Made by a program: the position numbers and the translations under genes
The notes under the pieces: generated by a model
Seen by the model: only the letters and a program-made list of their open reading frames with translations
Database searches by the model: none
Told to the model about the DNA's origin: nothing
Assembly (NCBI GenBank): GCA_009797885.1
Contig: WNKP01000006.1
Span: 62,001-126,000 of the forward strand
Length of the DNA stretch: 64,000 nt
From: Flavobacteriaceae bacterium GF1
GTDB lineage: Bacteria; Bacteroidota; Bacteroidia; Flavobacteriales; Flavobacteriaceae
Reading direction: 5' to 3'
Shown here: in pieces, positions 46,924-54,108 of the stretch
Position numbering within the stretch: the first letter of the stretch is position 1
Layout: the number at the start of each line of letters is the position of its first letter

Positions 46924-47340
46924 ATGAAGAAAAGCGTTGTACTGTGGATGTTGTTGATTGGCCAGGTCATGGTGTTACAATCACAGCATAAATTAACGGT
47001 AACGGTAAATGACGTCCCTGACTCAATGGGCAAAATAAGTGTGGCCCTGTACAATGATGCGGAAGGGTTTTTGAAATTTGACCGAGTGTTTCTTTCAGAA
47101 TCCGTGGCTGCCAACAAAGGGAATACCAAAGTGATTTTGGAAGGGGTCCCCAATGGCAACTATGCGGTTGCCCTCTTCTACGATAAAAACGGAAATGATG
47201 AGTTGGACACCAATTGGATGGGCATTCCTAAGGAAAAGGTGGCTTTCTCCAATGCCAAAATGAAACTTTTTGGCCCCCCTTCCTTTAGGGAGTGTGCCTT
47301 TGATATCTATCAGGACAAGACCATCCAGATCGGCCTCTGA
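46924..47340 (+). CDS. DUF2141-family secreted protein
   Basis: A 138-residue protein with signal peptide MKKSVVLWMLLIGQVMVLQSQ. The mature part has the DUF2141 features: GKISVALYNDAEGFL, GVPNGNYAVALFYDKNGNDELDTNWMGIPKE, and FSNAKMKLFGPPSF. The DKNGNDELD segment looks like a calcium-binding loop. Role unknown in the family. It stands 87 bp after the PH-like gene. Confidence 0.88.
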   Translation: MKKSVVLWMLLIGQVMVLQSQHKLTVTVNDVPDSMGKISVALYNDAEGFLKFDRVFLSESVAANKGNTKVILEGVPNGNYAVALFYDKNGNDELDTNWMGIPKEKVAFSNAKMKLFGPPSFRECAFDIYQDKTIQIGL

Positions 47341-47493
47341 GCAAAAAGGGTAAGATTACTCCAAAAAGCACCTGGTTTTACTAACAGCTTTGTCAATCCT
47401 ATACCTTTAAAAAGAATTATTTAGCGGGAGTTCGATATCATTTTTATCAGCCAAAATCCGTCAAATTGAGTGGTTTTTCGTAATGAAATGAAG

Positions 47494-47570
47494 AAAAATT
47501 GTATCGAACAGGATTTTGCAAGAAAATTACTTGCCTGCCTTGCCGGCCAGGCAGTTTTCGATACATTTTT
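47494..47570. repeat. Nested inverted-repeat element (REP/MITE-like)
   Basis: AAAAATTGTATCGAA (47494-47508) pairs with TTCGATACATTTTT (47557-47570) with one bulge. Inside lies a 20-bp near-palindrome at 47535-47554 (CTGCCT...AGGCAG, one mismatched pair). GC-rich core in AT-rich flanks, as in REP-like or MITE-like elements. Confidence 0.5.
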
Positions 47571-47646
47571 GCTGTCGCAAAAACACTCAAAATGGTGTAA
47601 TTTTCTTATATCGAGCCCACGGTATTTAAAATCCAGCATAAAGAAA

Positions 47647-47669
47647 AAGGCACCTGTTTCGGGTGCCTT
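47647..47669 (-). terminator. Terminator of the sigma/HEAT/DUF4097 operon
   Basis: AAGGCACC (47647-47654), 7-nt loop, GGTGCCTT (47662-47669). On the minus strand it runs into TTTTTCTTT. It lies 27 nt after the last DUF4097 gene. Confidence 0.75.
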
Positions 47670-47695
47670 CTATTTTACGAATCACATAGGGCGCT

Positions 47696-48391
47696 TTAAA
47701 GCCTCAAATACATATTCCCATTGATGGTATTGAGTTTTAATTTGGTCACCCCGGCAAAGGTCAAACTCTCCACCTTCTGGCCCACATGGCGATCGTGTGA
47801 TTTTAACTTTAGCTTTTCATCCGCATAAATATCGCCGTGAATGGTTTCGGCAGTGAAATCCACGTTGTTTACTTTTACATCTATTTCCCCATTGATGGTA
47901 TTTAACTTCAAGTTGCCGGAATATTGCTTGATTTCAATATCGCCATTGATCAAATCAGCTTCAAAATCCCCTTCTATGCTATCGGATTGTAGACTTCCAT
48001 TGATGCTTTTTACCTTGAACTGGGCGTTTTTGGGAACGTAAAGAACATAATTGAACTCGTATTCCTGACACCAGTACTGCTTCTTTTGAGCCATACGCTT
48101 TTCCTTATAAGCTTCAAAAAGTGCTTCGGTATCCGATGCGATAGAAATCAAACTACGCTCCTCTTTTACTTCCAATTTGTAAAGCTCCAATAATTCAGGG
48201 GTTTCCGAGGAAAGGGTGGCCTTAAAATAAACGGTCGGTTTGTCCCAGGTCTTTACTTCAATGTTTGAAGCGAAAGGGGTATCCATTTCTATAAACTGGC
48301 CTTTATGGTCCAGGTTCTTTTCGATGGTTTTCTGGGCCATTCCAACAGAAACCATAAGGCAGAGCGCGATAAGAATTGTTGTTTTTTTCAT
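47696..48391 (-). CDS. DUF4097-type exported beta-strand repeat protein (second copy)
   Basis: A 231-residue exported protein with signal peptide MKKTTILIALCLMVSVGMA. The mature part is a beta-helix-like DUF4097 domain with repeated motifs of the form 'SINGSLQSDSIEGDFEADLINGDIEI', 'LNTINGEIDVKVNNVDFTAETIHGDIYA'. It is the last gene of the ECF sigma operon, 27 bp after the first DUF4097 gene. Such proteins commonly accompany ECF sigma factors in Bacteroidetes; their role, perhaps envelope stress, is not known. Confidence 0.88.
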   Translation of the reverse strand: MKKTTILIALCLMVSVGMAQKTIEKNLDHKGQFIEMDTPFASNIEVKTWDKPTVYFKATLSSETPELLELYKLEVKEERSLISIASDTEALFEAYKEKRMAQKKQYWCQEYEFNYVLYVPKNAQFKVKSINGSLQSDSIEGDFEADLINGDIEIKQYSGNLKLNTINGEIDVKVNNVDFTAETIHGDIYADEKLKLKSHDRHVGQKVESLTFAGVTKLKLNTINGNMYLRL

Positions 48392-48418
48392 GATTGCTCG
48401 TTTTTTGCTATGGACGGA

Positions 48419-49171
48419 TTATTTTTTTCTCAAGTAAATGTTACCGTTGGTGGACTTCAGCTTTATGCTGACCCCTCCATTGTTGATATTGCCCTTTATG
48501 TTTTGGCTGGAAATTGTGGTAAGCCCTTCTTTCTGTGGTCTTTTAAGGTCGAAGTTGGTATAGACCTCCCCGTTTGTGGTCCCCAGGGAAAGATTGGCGG
48601 GCGTACTGGAAGGCATGGTAATATCCACGGCACCATTGGTGGTATAAATTGAAGTGGGGGAACTTTGCTTTACGGTTTTAAACACCACTTCAATATCCCC
48701 GTTCAGTGCATTGGCGGTTACGGGCCCTGTTACATCCATAATTTTAATACCTCCATTAAGTTGGGCATCGGCCTCGATTTCTCCTGAAAAACCTTCAATT
48801 TCCACATCGCCATGCCAGGTCGTCTTTACGGATACGTTTTGTGAAGCTGGAAGATAAATTAGGGCATGATCCGACTTTCTAAGGTTTTTTACAATAAGGT
48901 TGTTGCCATCTTGTACCACGGAAAACCCAACATCGGTATTGTCCGTTCCGCCCCCACTCACCAGTTTTAGTCCTTTTGCCCTATTCGGCCTTTCCTCCCG
49001 CGCTTCGCTTTTAATCAATAATTGGTCGCTGTCGTGCGTCCTAAGGATAATTTCTGCCTTGGATTCAATCTTTACCCATTCAATTCCATTTAAGGATTTG
49101 GTATAATCGTTTTGGGCGTGTGTGAAGGCCGTAACCGCACACAGTATTAGAATAGTTGCTAATCGTCTCAT
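48419..49171 (-). CDS. DUF4097-type exported beta-strand repeat protein (first copy)
   Basis: A 250-residue exported protein, signal peptide MRRLATILILCAVTAFTHAQ. The repeats are 'SGEIEADAQLNGGIKIMDVTG', 'ANALNGDIEVVFKTVKQ', 'IYTTNGAVDITMPSST', 'LGTTNGEVYTNFDLKRP', typical DUF4097. It sits 20 nt after the HEAT anti-sigma gene, third in the operon. It is related in design to its downstream neighbour but the two are not close copies. Confidence 0.88.
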   Translation of the reverse strand: MRRLATILILCAVTAFTHAQNDYTKSLNGIEWVKIESKAEIILRTHDSDQLLIKSEAREERPNRAKGLKLVSGGGTDNTDVGFSVVQDGNNLIVKNLRKSDHALIYLPASQNVSVKTTWHGDVEIEGFSGEIEADAQLNGGIKIMDVTGPVTANALNGDIEVVFKTVKQSSPTSIYTTNGAVDITMPSSTPANLSLGTTNGEVYTNFDLKRPQKEGLTTISSQNIKGNINNGGVSIKLKSTNGNIYLRKK

Positions 49172-49191
49172 AATTGTTCGCTTTTTGATAT

Positions 49192-49977
49192 TTATATAAT
49201 TTTTGGTAATAATGAATTGATTTCTTCTTTGATAAAGGGCTGGGTATCTTCTTTTTCCAAAAGCTCCCGCATCGGTGCAATCGCTTTTTTCTCCTGCATA
49301 TCGACCAGTATTTTAATGAGGGTCACCTGGATGCTTGGGTCCTTTTCCGTTTGCAGGGCCTGGATAAAAAAGGCCTTCACCTGTTCGGATTGTGTAAATC
49401 GCGATAAGGCTTCCACAGCCGTTAGGCGCACATTGGTATTGTCATCGGTCAACATACGTTCTGCAAGGGCTTCCACAATGGCTTCATCCGGTTCGGGAAA
49501 CTCATCGATAAACTGTACCCCTTGGATCCGTTTACTTGCGGATTGGTTCTCCATTAGGGAAATCATGGTGGTCTGCTTCAATTCAAGCTGCTCTCCCTGT
49601 ACCAGGGCCATGGTTTCCTGTGTTTCCCGGGATTCAAAATAACGTCCCATGAAGAAAGAACCCACTAAGATGGCGATGCTGGCCGCCACCCTAAAGACCT
49701 GGGCAATACCTTTGCTTGGTTTTGATGGTAAGGAAATTACCTTAACCTGATTGTTTTTCTCTTCTTGGAGCATCCTCTCAAAATTGGTGGCCAATCGTTT
49801 TGAAGGTGCTACGGTTTCCTCGGTCTTTATGGCTTCAAAGAGTATTTTGAATTCCTCAACTTCTTTTCGAAAATCATCATCTGCCGATAGCTGCCTTTCA
49901 AATGCAGCAACTTCGGACTTGGACAATGTACCATCTAAATAGTCCGATATTTTCGCTTCCATTTCCTTTTTTTCCAT
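49192..49977 (-). CDS. Anti-sigma-like membrane protein with C-terminal HEAT repeats
   Basis: A 261-residue protein. Residues 1-70 resemble the cytosolic anti-sigma domain of ECF regulators (MEAKISDYLDGTLSKSEVAAFERQL) without zinc ligands. A membrane helix lies at about 93-108 (FRVAASIAILVGSFFMG). The extracytoplasmic part has HEAT-like helical repeats (EAIVEALAERMLTDDNTNVRLTAVEALSRF, IQVTLIKILVDMQEKKAIAPMREL). It starts 2 nt after the sigma gene stop. The HEAT repeats may sense an envelope ligand and release the sigma factor (inference). Confidence 0.88.
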   Translation of the reverse strand: MEKKEMEAKISDYLDGTLSKSEVAAFERQLSADDDFRKEVEEFKILFEAIKTEETVAPSKRLATNFERMLQEEKNNQVKVISLPSKPSKGIAQVFRVAASIAILVGSFFMGRYFESRETQETMALVQGEQLELKQTTMISLMENQSASKRIQGVQFIDEFPEPDEAIVEALAERMLTDDNTNVRLTAVEALSRFTQSEQVKAFFIQALQTEKDPSIQVTLIKILVDMQEKKAIAPMRELLEKEDTQPFIKEEINSLLPKII

Positions 49978-49979
49978 GA

Positions 49980-50498
49980 CTAAATGGTTTGCAGGTATAT
50001 TGTTTTTAATTTTTTAAGGGCGCGACTCATCTTTGTCTTGACCGCACCTGGGGTGGTCTCCATGATTTCCGCCAATTCCTGGTATCTGATCCCTTGAAAC
50101 CGGTTGAGGATCACCACTTCCCGATCGGAAGCCTCCAATTGTTGCAAAGCCTTGTGCAAATGGGAATAATCCTCTGTCCGGTCCTCTTCCCCAATGCGAT
50201 AGGTTACGGATTCCAAATCCCCATGCACCTCCTTATTCCTGGTGAAATGGGTCTTTAGACTGTTCCTGGCTATGGTAAACAACCATGAAATAAAACTACC
50301 GTTGTTGTATGTTGTCTTGTACTTGATCACTTTGTAAAATACATCCTGGGTTAAATCCTCACTTAACATTTTGTCCCCGGTCATCTTGAACAGAAAATTG
50401 TACACATGCCTATGGTGCCTGTTAAATAAGATTTGGAGCATATCCAAATTTCCATGGGCCACTTCGGCCATTAACTGCTCGTCATTCTGTTCGTTCAA
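49980..50498 (-). CDS. ECF-type RNA polymerase sigma factor
   Basis: A 172-residue ECF sigma factor. Region 2: FNRHHRHVYNFLFKMTGDKMLSEDLTQDVFYKVIKY, then SFISWLFTIARNSLKTHFTRNK. Region 4: LEASDREVVILNRFQGIRYQELAEIMETTPGAVKTKMSRALKKL. First gene of the order sigma, HEAT anti-sigma, two DUF4097, then a terminator. A TGTAACCTT motif upstream (50556-50548) is shared with the sigma operon at 24 kb. Confidence 0.93.
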   Translation of the reverse strand: MNEQNDEQLMAEVAHGNLDMLQILFNRHHRHVYNFLFKMTGDKMLSEDLTQDVFYKVIKYKTTYNNGSFISWLFTIARNSLKTHFTRNKEVHGDLESVTYRIGEEDRTEDYSHLHKALQQLEASDREVVILNRFQGIRYQELAEIMETTPGAVKTKMSRALKKLKTIYLQTI

Positions 50499-50547
50499 CG
50501 ATCCTGTTTTTAGTTGGTGTTCAGTCTATATAGTCAGGAAAATACAA

Positions 50548-50556
50548 AAGGTTACA
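50548..50556 (-). promoter_or_regulatory. Candidate ECF -35 element (TGTAACCTT)
   Basis: TGTAACCTT on the minus strand, 58 bp before the sigma gene start. It equals the element at 24055-24063 (57 bp before its operon). A shared ECF-type promoter is likely. Confidence 0.45.
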
Positions 50557-50609
50557 TCCCCATGCACATTTTTTTGGGAGCGGTCCTTGAAAAGGGGATG
50601 AAAAAGGAA

Positions 50610-50747
50610 TCAACAGCCACAGTCCGTGCCGCAGCCCTTGGAAGATTTCTTTTTTGATGATAAAAGGGGGAGGGGTACAATAAATCGGTGCACCAAATAG
50701 ACCAGTGCCGCTGCAAGAATGAGGTATGCAATTAACTGTTGTACCAT
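50610..50747 (-). CDS. FeoB-associated Cys-tailed small membrane protein
   Basis: A 45-residue protein. An N-terminal membrane helix (MVQQLIAYLILAAALVYLVH) is followed by a basic linker and a Cys-rich tail, GCGTDCGC. This matches the small 'FeoB-associated Cys-rich membrane protein' type that follows feoB in many Bacteroidetes, thought to help iron handling. The ATG (50747-50745) comes immediately after the feoB stop (TAAATG), so it is translationally coupled to it. Confidence 0.8.
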   Translation of the reverse strand: MVQQLIAYLILAAALVYLVHRFIVPLPLLSSKKKSSKGCGTDCGC

Positions 50748-52985
50748 TTATTTTAGGAATTGATAAGCCGTCAAGGCTACAAGATACGCTATTCCGCTCA
50801 TAAATACCAGTTGTAGGATGGGCCATTTCCAGGAGTTGGTCTCCCGTTTTACAATGGCCAGTGTGCTCATGCACTGCATGGCAAAGGCGTAAAACAGCAT
50901 TAGGGAAATCCCCGAGGCCAAATTAAAGAGCGGTCTTTGATTTGTTTCGTCCAATTCTGCCGCCATCCTATTTTTAATGGTTTCCTCCTCATCATTGCCA
51001 ACGCTGTAAATGGTGGCCAATGTACCCACAAATACTTCCCTAGCCGCAAATGAGGTTAACACGGCGATGCCTATTTTCCAGTCATAGCCCAAGGGTTTTA
51101 CCACGGGTTCAATGAACTTCCCTGCATAGCCTATATAGGAATGTTCCAATTTATAGCTTGCGATTTCCTGGGCCTTTGCCCTTTTAAAAAGCTCGTTGTT
51201 CAGTAAACGCAATGAATCCTGTTCCACGGTAAGGTCCAGGGGATTGGGTATTTTACCGGTATCCTCCCCCTTTTCCGTAGCAAAGGTCAGCACGTTTTTC
51301 CTGATGTAGTTTTTGCTATAATCGTTTAACCCATGTTCCTGGATTCGTTTCCCAACGATTTCCTCTGCATTTTTAAACTCTTTGGAATACCCATTGGAGC
51401 CCAAAAACCACAGTACGATGGATATGGCCAAAATGATCTTTCCCGCTCCAAAAACAAAGCTCTTGGTCTTTTCGACCACTGTATACCCCACGTTTTTGAA
51501 CAGGGGCATTCTATAGGTAGGCATCTCTATCATGAAAAGGGACCTACTTTTAATTTTTAGGATACTGTTCAACACCTTGGCAGAAATGATTGCCATGGCA
51601 AACCCAAGGAGATAGAGGAGCATAAGGGTCAAGGCCTGATAACTTAAACCAATGAAACGCCCTTCCGGAATGACCAGGGCGATTAGAATAAGGTAAACGG
51701 GCAAACGCGCGGAACAGGTGGTAAAAGGGACCACCAAAATGGTAATGAGCCGTTCCTTCCAGTCTTCAATGGTCCGTGTGGCCATGACCGCCGGAATGGC
51801 GCATGCCGTTCCCGAAATCAAGGGAACTACACTTTTTCCGCTCAGACCAAAGGGGCGCATCAATTTGTCCATTAAGAACACTACCCTGCTCATATATCCG
51901 GATTCCTCCAAGAGCGCAATGAACAGGAACAAAAAAGCGATTTGGGGAATAAAAACGGCAATACCCCCAATTCCGGCCAGGATACCTTCCGCTAACAAAT
52001 CCGTTAATATTCCAGACGGAAGGGTTTCCTTTAGCCATTCGCCAGCGGCGGCAAATTGCTCATCGATAAAATCACTGGGGTAGCTGCTCCATTCAAAAAT
52101 GGCCTGAAAGATGAGGAGCAGGATGGCCATAAAAATAAGGTATCCGAACACGCGGTGGGTCAGTATCCTATCCAGGTTGGCACCAACGCCCTTTGCCGCC
52201 TTTGCGTCCACTTTATAGGTGTCCTTTAAGATCCCATTGATAAACTGGTAGCGCAGGACCGTTTCCCGATGCTGTAATTTCTTGAGTTCCGTTTTTGATT
52301 TGGTGGAAAAGGAGGTGGCGTCCTGTATGCGTTTTTTCTCAATGGGCATGAAGTTCACGTCCTGGGTAATTACCAACCAAAGCTTGTACAGATTCTCTTT
52401 GGGGAAGGTGTTCTGCAAGCGCTCAAAATAGTCGGGGGCAATTTTTGAGGCATTGAGATTGGGTGTATTGGCCAGGCTGGTATAGTTGGCAATCAACTCC
52501 TTGATGTGTTGGATACCCTCCGATTTTCGGGTACTGACCAAGGCGATTTTGGTGCCCAACTTTTGTTCCAGGGCCCCAATGTCAATCGAAATCCCATTTT
52601 TGGACATGCGATCGCTCATATTGATGACCAAGATGGCAGGAATCCTTAAATCCTTGATCTGGGTGAAAAGCAACAGGTTGCGTTTAAGGTTTTCCACATC
52701 GGTAATCACAATGGCGACATCCGGGTAGTCCTTATCGTTTTTGTTGAGCAATAGTTCCACCACAACACTTTCATCCAGGGAAGTGGTGTTGAGGCTGTAG
52801 GTACCGGGCAAATCCAGGATATGTGCTTTGTTCCCATTGGGGAGCTTGCAGATGCCCTCTTTCTTTTCCACGGTAATACCGGGATAATTGCCGACCTTTT
52901 GCTTGAGTCCGGTAAGCTGATTGAAAACGGAGGTTTTTCCTGTATTTGGATTCCCAATAAGGGCAACTTTGATGCTTTTGCTCAT
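50748..52985 (-). CDS. feoB: Ferrous iron transport protein B
   Basis: A 745-residue Fe(II) transporter. The N-terminal GTPase domain has G1 GNPNTGKTS (residues 11-19), G3 DLPG (58-61) and G4 NMSD. The helical guanine-nucleotide-dissociation domain follows. The membrane part (about 280-745) carries the family gate motifs with two Cys-containing stretches (PLISGTACAIPAVMATRT, TTCSARLPVYLI). It overlaps feoA by 4 bases (ATGA) and is followed directly by the small Cys-tailed protein gene. Regulated, by inference, through an operator-like palindrome at 53234-53250 over the feoA promoter. Confidence 0.97.
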   Translation of the reverse strand: MSKSIKVALIGNPNTGKTSVFNQLTGLKQKVGNYPGITVEKKEGICKLPNGNKAHILDLPGTYSLNTTSLDESVVVELLLNKNDKDYPDVAIVITDVENLKRNLLLFTQIKDLRIPAILVINMSDRMSKNGISIDIGALEQKLGTKIALVSTRKSEGIQHIKELIANYTSLANTPNLNASKIAPDYFERLQNTFPKENLYKLWLVITQDVNFMPIEKKRIQDATSFSTKSKTELKKLQHRETVLRYQFINGILKDTYKVDAKAAKGVGANLDRILTHRVFGYLIFMAILLLIFQAIFEWSSYPSDFIDEQFAAAGEWLKETLPSGILTDLLAEGILAGIGGIAVFIPQIAFLFLFIALLEESGYMSRVVFLMDKLMRPFGLSGKSVVPLISGTACAIPAVMATRTIEDWKERLITILVVPFTTCSARLPVYLILIALVIPEGRFIGLSYQALTLMLLYLLGFAMAIISAKVLNSILKIKSRSLFMIEMPTYRMPLFKNVGYTVVEKTKSFVFGAGKIILAISIVLWFLGSNGYSKEFKNAEEIVGKRIQEHGLNDYSKNYIRKNVLTFATEKGEDTGKIPNPLDLTVEQDSLRLLNNELFKRAKAQEIASYKLEHSYIGYAGKFIEPVVKPLGYDWKIGIAVLTSFAAREVFVGTLATIYSVGNDEEETIKNRMAAELDETNQRPLFNLASGISLMLFYAFAMQCMSTLAIVKRETNSWKWPILQLVFMSGIAYLVALTAYQFLK

Positions 52986-53224
52986 TGGCCGATATGGTCT
53001 TCAAGTAGTTCCAATTCAATTCTTTCGGCCGTGGCTCTTCTAATGGCGATTCGGGATCCGTTGACGTTAATGTAGATGGGGTCCTTTAGCGGGGCAATTT
53101 GCAGGAGTTCCACTTCATTTCCGGGAAGGCAACCCAGTTCCAAAAGTTTAATGGGAATGGTGGTATCCCCAAAATCCTTGATTATTCCCCTCTGACCTTG
53201 TTTTAGTGTAGCAACGGAAGCCAA
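52982..53224 (-). CDS. feoA: Ferrous iron transport protein A
   Basis: An 80-residue SH3-like protein that supports FeoB. It has the FeoA core QRGIIKDFGDTTIPIKLLELGCLPGNEVELLQIAPLKDPIYINVNGSRIAIRRATAERI, quoted here only as start and end of the domain (residues about 9-70). Its stop overlaps the feoB start by four bases (ATGA), as in many feo operons. Confidence 0.95.
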   Translation of the reverse strand: MASVATLKQGQRGIIKDFGDTTIPIKLLELGCLPGNEVELLQIAPLKDPIYINVNGSRIAIRRATAERIELELLEDHIGQ

Positions 53225-53233
53225 TACTTTTTA

Positions 53234-53262
53234 TTTAGAATCATTTTAATTAAACAAAAGTA
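53234..53262 (-). promoter_or_regulatory. feoAB promoter with overlapping palindrome
   Basis: On the minus strand TACTTTTG (53262-53255) matches the -7 box. Just downstream, at the expected transcription start, is TTTAGAAT, C, ATTTTAAT (53234-53250), an imperfect palindrome (two mismatches) similar to the DtxR/MntR-type site at 17615. It may be a DtxR- or Fur-type iron operator. No good -33 box is seen. Confidence 0.45.
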
Positions 53263-53280
53263 AGGTAAAAAAATGAAAGC

Positions 53281-53955
53281 CTAGTTGTTATAGGAATTCT
53301 TTAGGATGGCCAGGTCCTGCAACAGTTTCTGGATTTCTTCCGTATTGGTACCATCATAGAATCCGCGAATCCGCTTTTCCTTATCCACCAAAATGAAGTT
53401 TTCGGTATGAATCATATCAAAGGGACCCCCATCCCCATCGGTTTTGACCGCTAAATACGATTTTCTGGCGAGCTCATAGATTTGTCTTTTATCCCCGGTG
53501 ACCAGGTTCCATTTGGAATCCAATACCCCTTTTTCAAGGGCGTAGCGCTTTAATTGGGCAACAGTGTCAATCTGTGGGGTTACCGAGTGGGAAAGGAGCA
53601 TCACATCATTATCATCAAGGATGTTTCCCTGGATTTCAACCATATTTTTGGTCATGATAGGGCAAATGGTGGGACAGGTGGTAAAAAAGAAATCGGCCAC
53701 ATAGATTTTGTCCGTGTACGCCTCCTGTGTGATGGTATCCCCATTCTGGTTGATTAACTCAAAATTGGCAATGGTATGGTACTTTTTTACGTCCAGCAAA
53801 GTGCTGTCCACCAATTCCGGGTTAACCATATTGGGCTGGTAGATCGGTAATCTTTTGTTGGGCTTAAGGGCATCATAAATAAAGTAAATGATGATCAGGG
53901 ACAGCAGAGAGAAAACCAGGGCAAAAAGACGGTATTTGGCAAAAAATCGACGCAT
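53281..53955 (-). CDS. SCO1/SenC-family copper chaperone/thioredoxin protein
   Basis: A 224-residue membrane-anchored thioredoxin-fold protein. An N-terminal helix (LFALVFSLLSLIIIYFIY) anchors it. The copper-binding CxxxC is CPTIC (C94, C98) in FFFTTCPTICP, and the conserved His appears in FDMIHTENFILVD. SCO proteins deliver copper to the CuA site of cytochrome c oxidase. No oxidase gene is in the window. A TTTG-N19-TAATTTTG promoter ends 5 nt before the ATG, so the message may be leaderless. Confidence 0.93.
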   Translation of the reverse strand: MRRFFAKYRLFALVFSLLSLIIIYFIYDALKPNKRLPIYQPNMVNPELVDSTLLDVKKYHTIANFELINQNGDTITQEAYTDKIYVADFFFTTCPTICPIMTKNMVEIQGNILDDNDVMLLSHSVTPQIDTVAQLKRYALEKGVLDSKWNLVTGDKRQIYELARKSYLAVKTDGDGGPFDMIHTENFILVDKEKRIRGFYDGTNTEEIQKLLQDLAILKNSYNN

Positions 53956-53960
53956 AGTTG

Positions 53961-53991
53961 CAAAATTACGTCCAGAAAATCCCTTTTCAAA
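53961..53991 (-). promoter_or_regulatory. Promoter of the SCO gene, near-leaderless
   Basis: TTTG (53991-53988), a 19-bp spacer and TAATTTTG (53968-53961), a full consensus match. Only five bases separate the -7 box from the ATG at 53955, so transcription probably starts at or very near the A of the ATG. Confidence 0.6.
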
Positions 53992-54054
53992 TAGTTTTTG
54001 GACATCGGCTTGCCAAAACTTTCTTAAATGCCTTGGTCTTTAAAGTCTTTGTTT

Positions 54055-54084
54055 TTTGTATGCCCTGTTAAAAATGTACTTTTG
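54055..54084 (+). promoter_or_regulatory. Promoter of rseP
   Basis: TTTG (54055-54058), an 18-bp spacer and TACTTTTG (54077-54084). It lies 25 bp before the ATG at 54109 and argues for that start rather than the longer frame. Confidence 0.6.
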
Positions 54085-54108
54085 TCCGTCCTAAGAGAAA
54101 AAGTACCC

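Larger units (their letters stand above)
47341..47695. other. 355-bp convergent intergenic region with inverted-repeat element
   Basis: Between converging genes. It contains a nested inverted repeat element (47494-47570) and an intrinsic terminator (47647-47669). No open frame of note. Confidence 0.6.
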
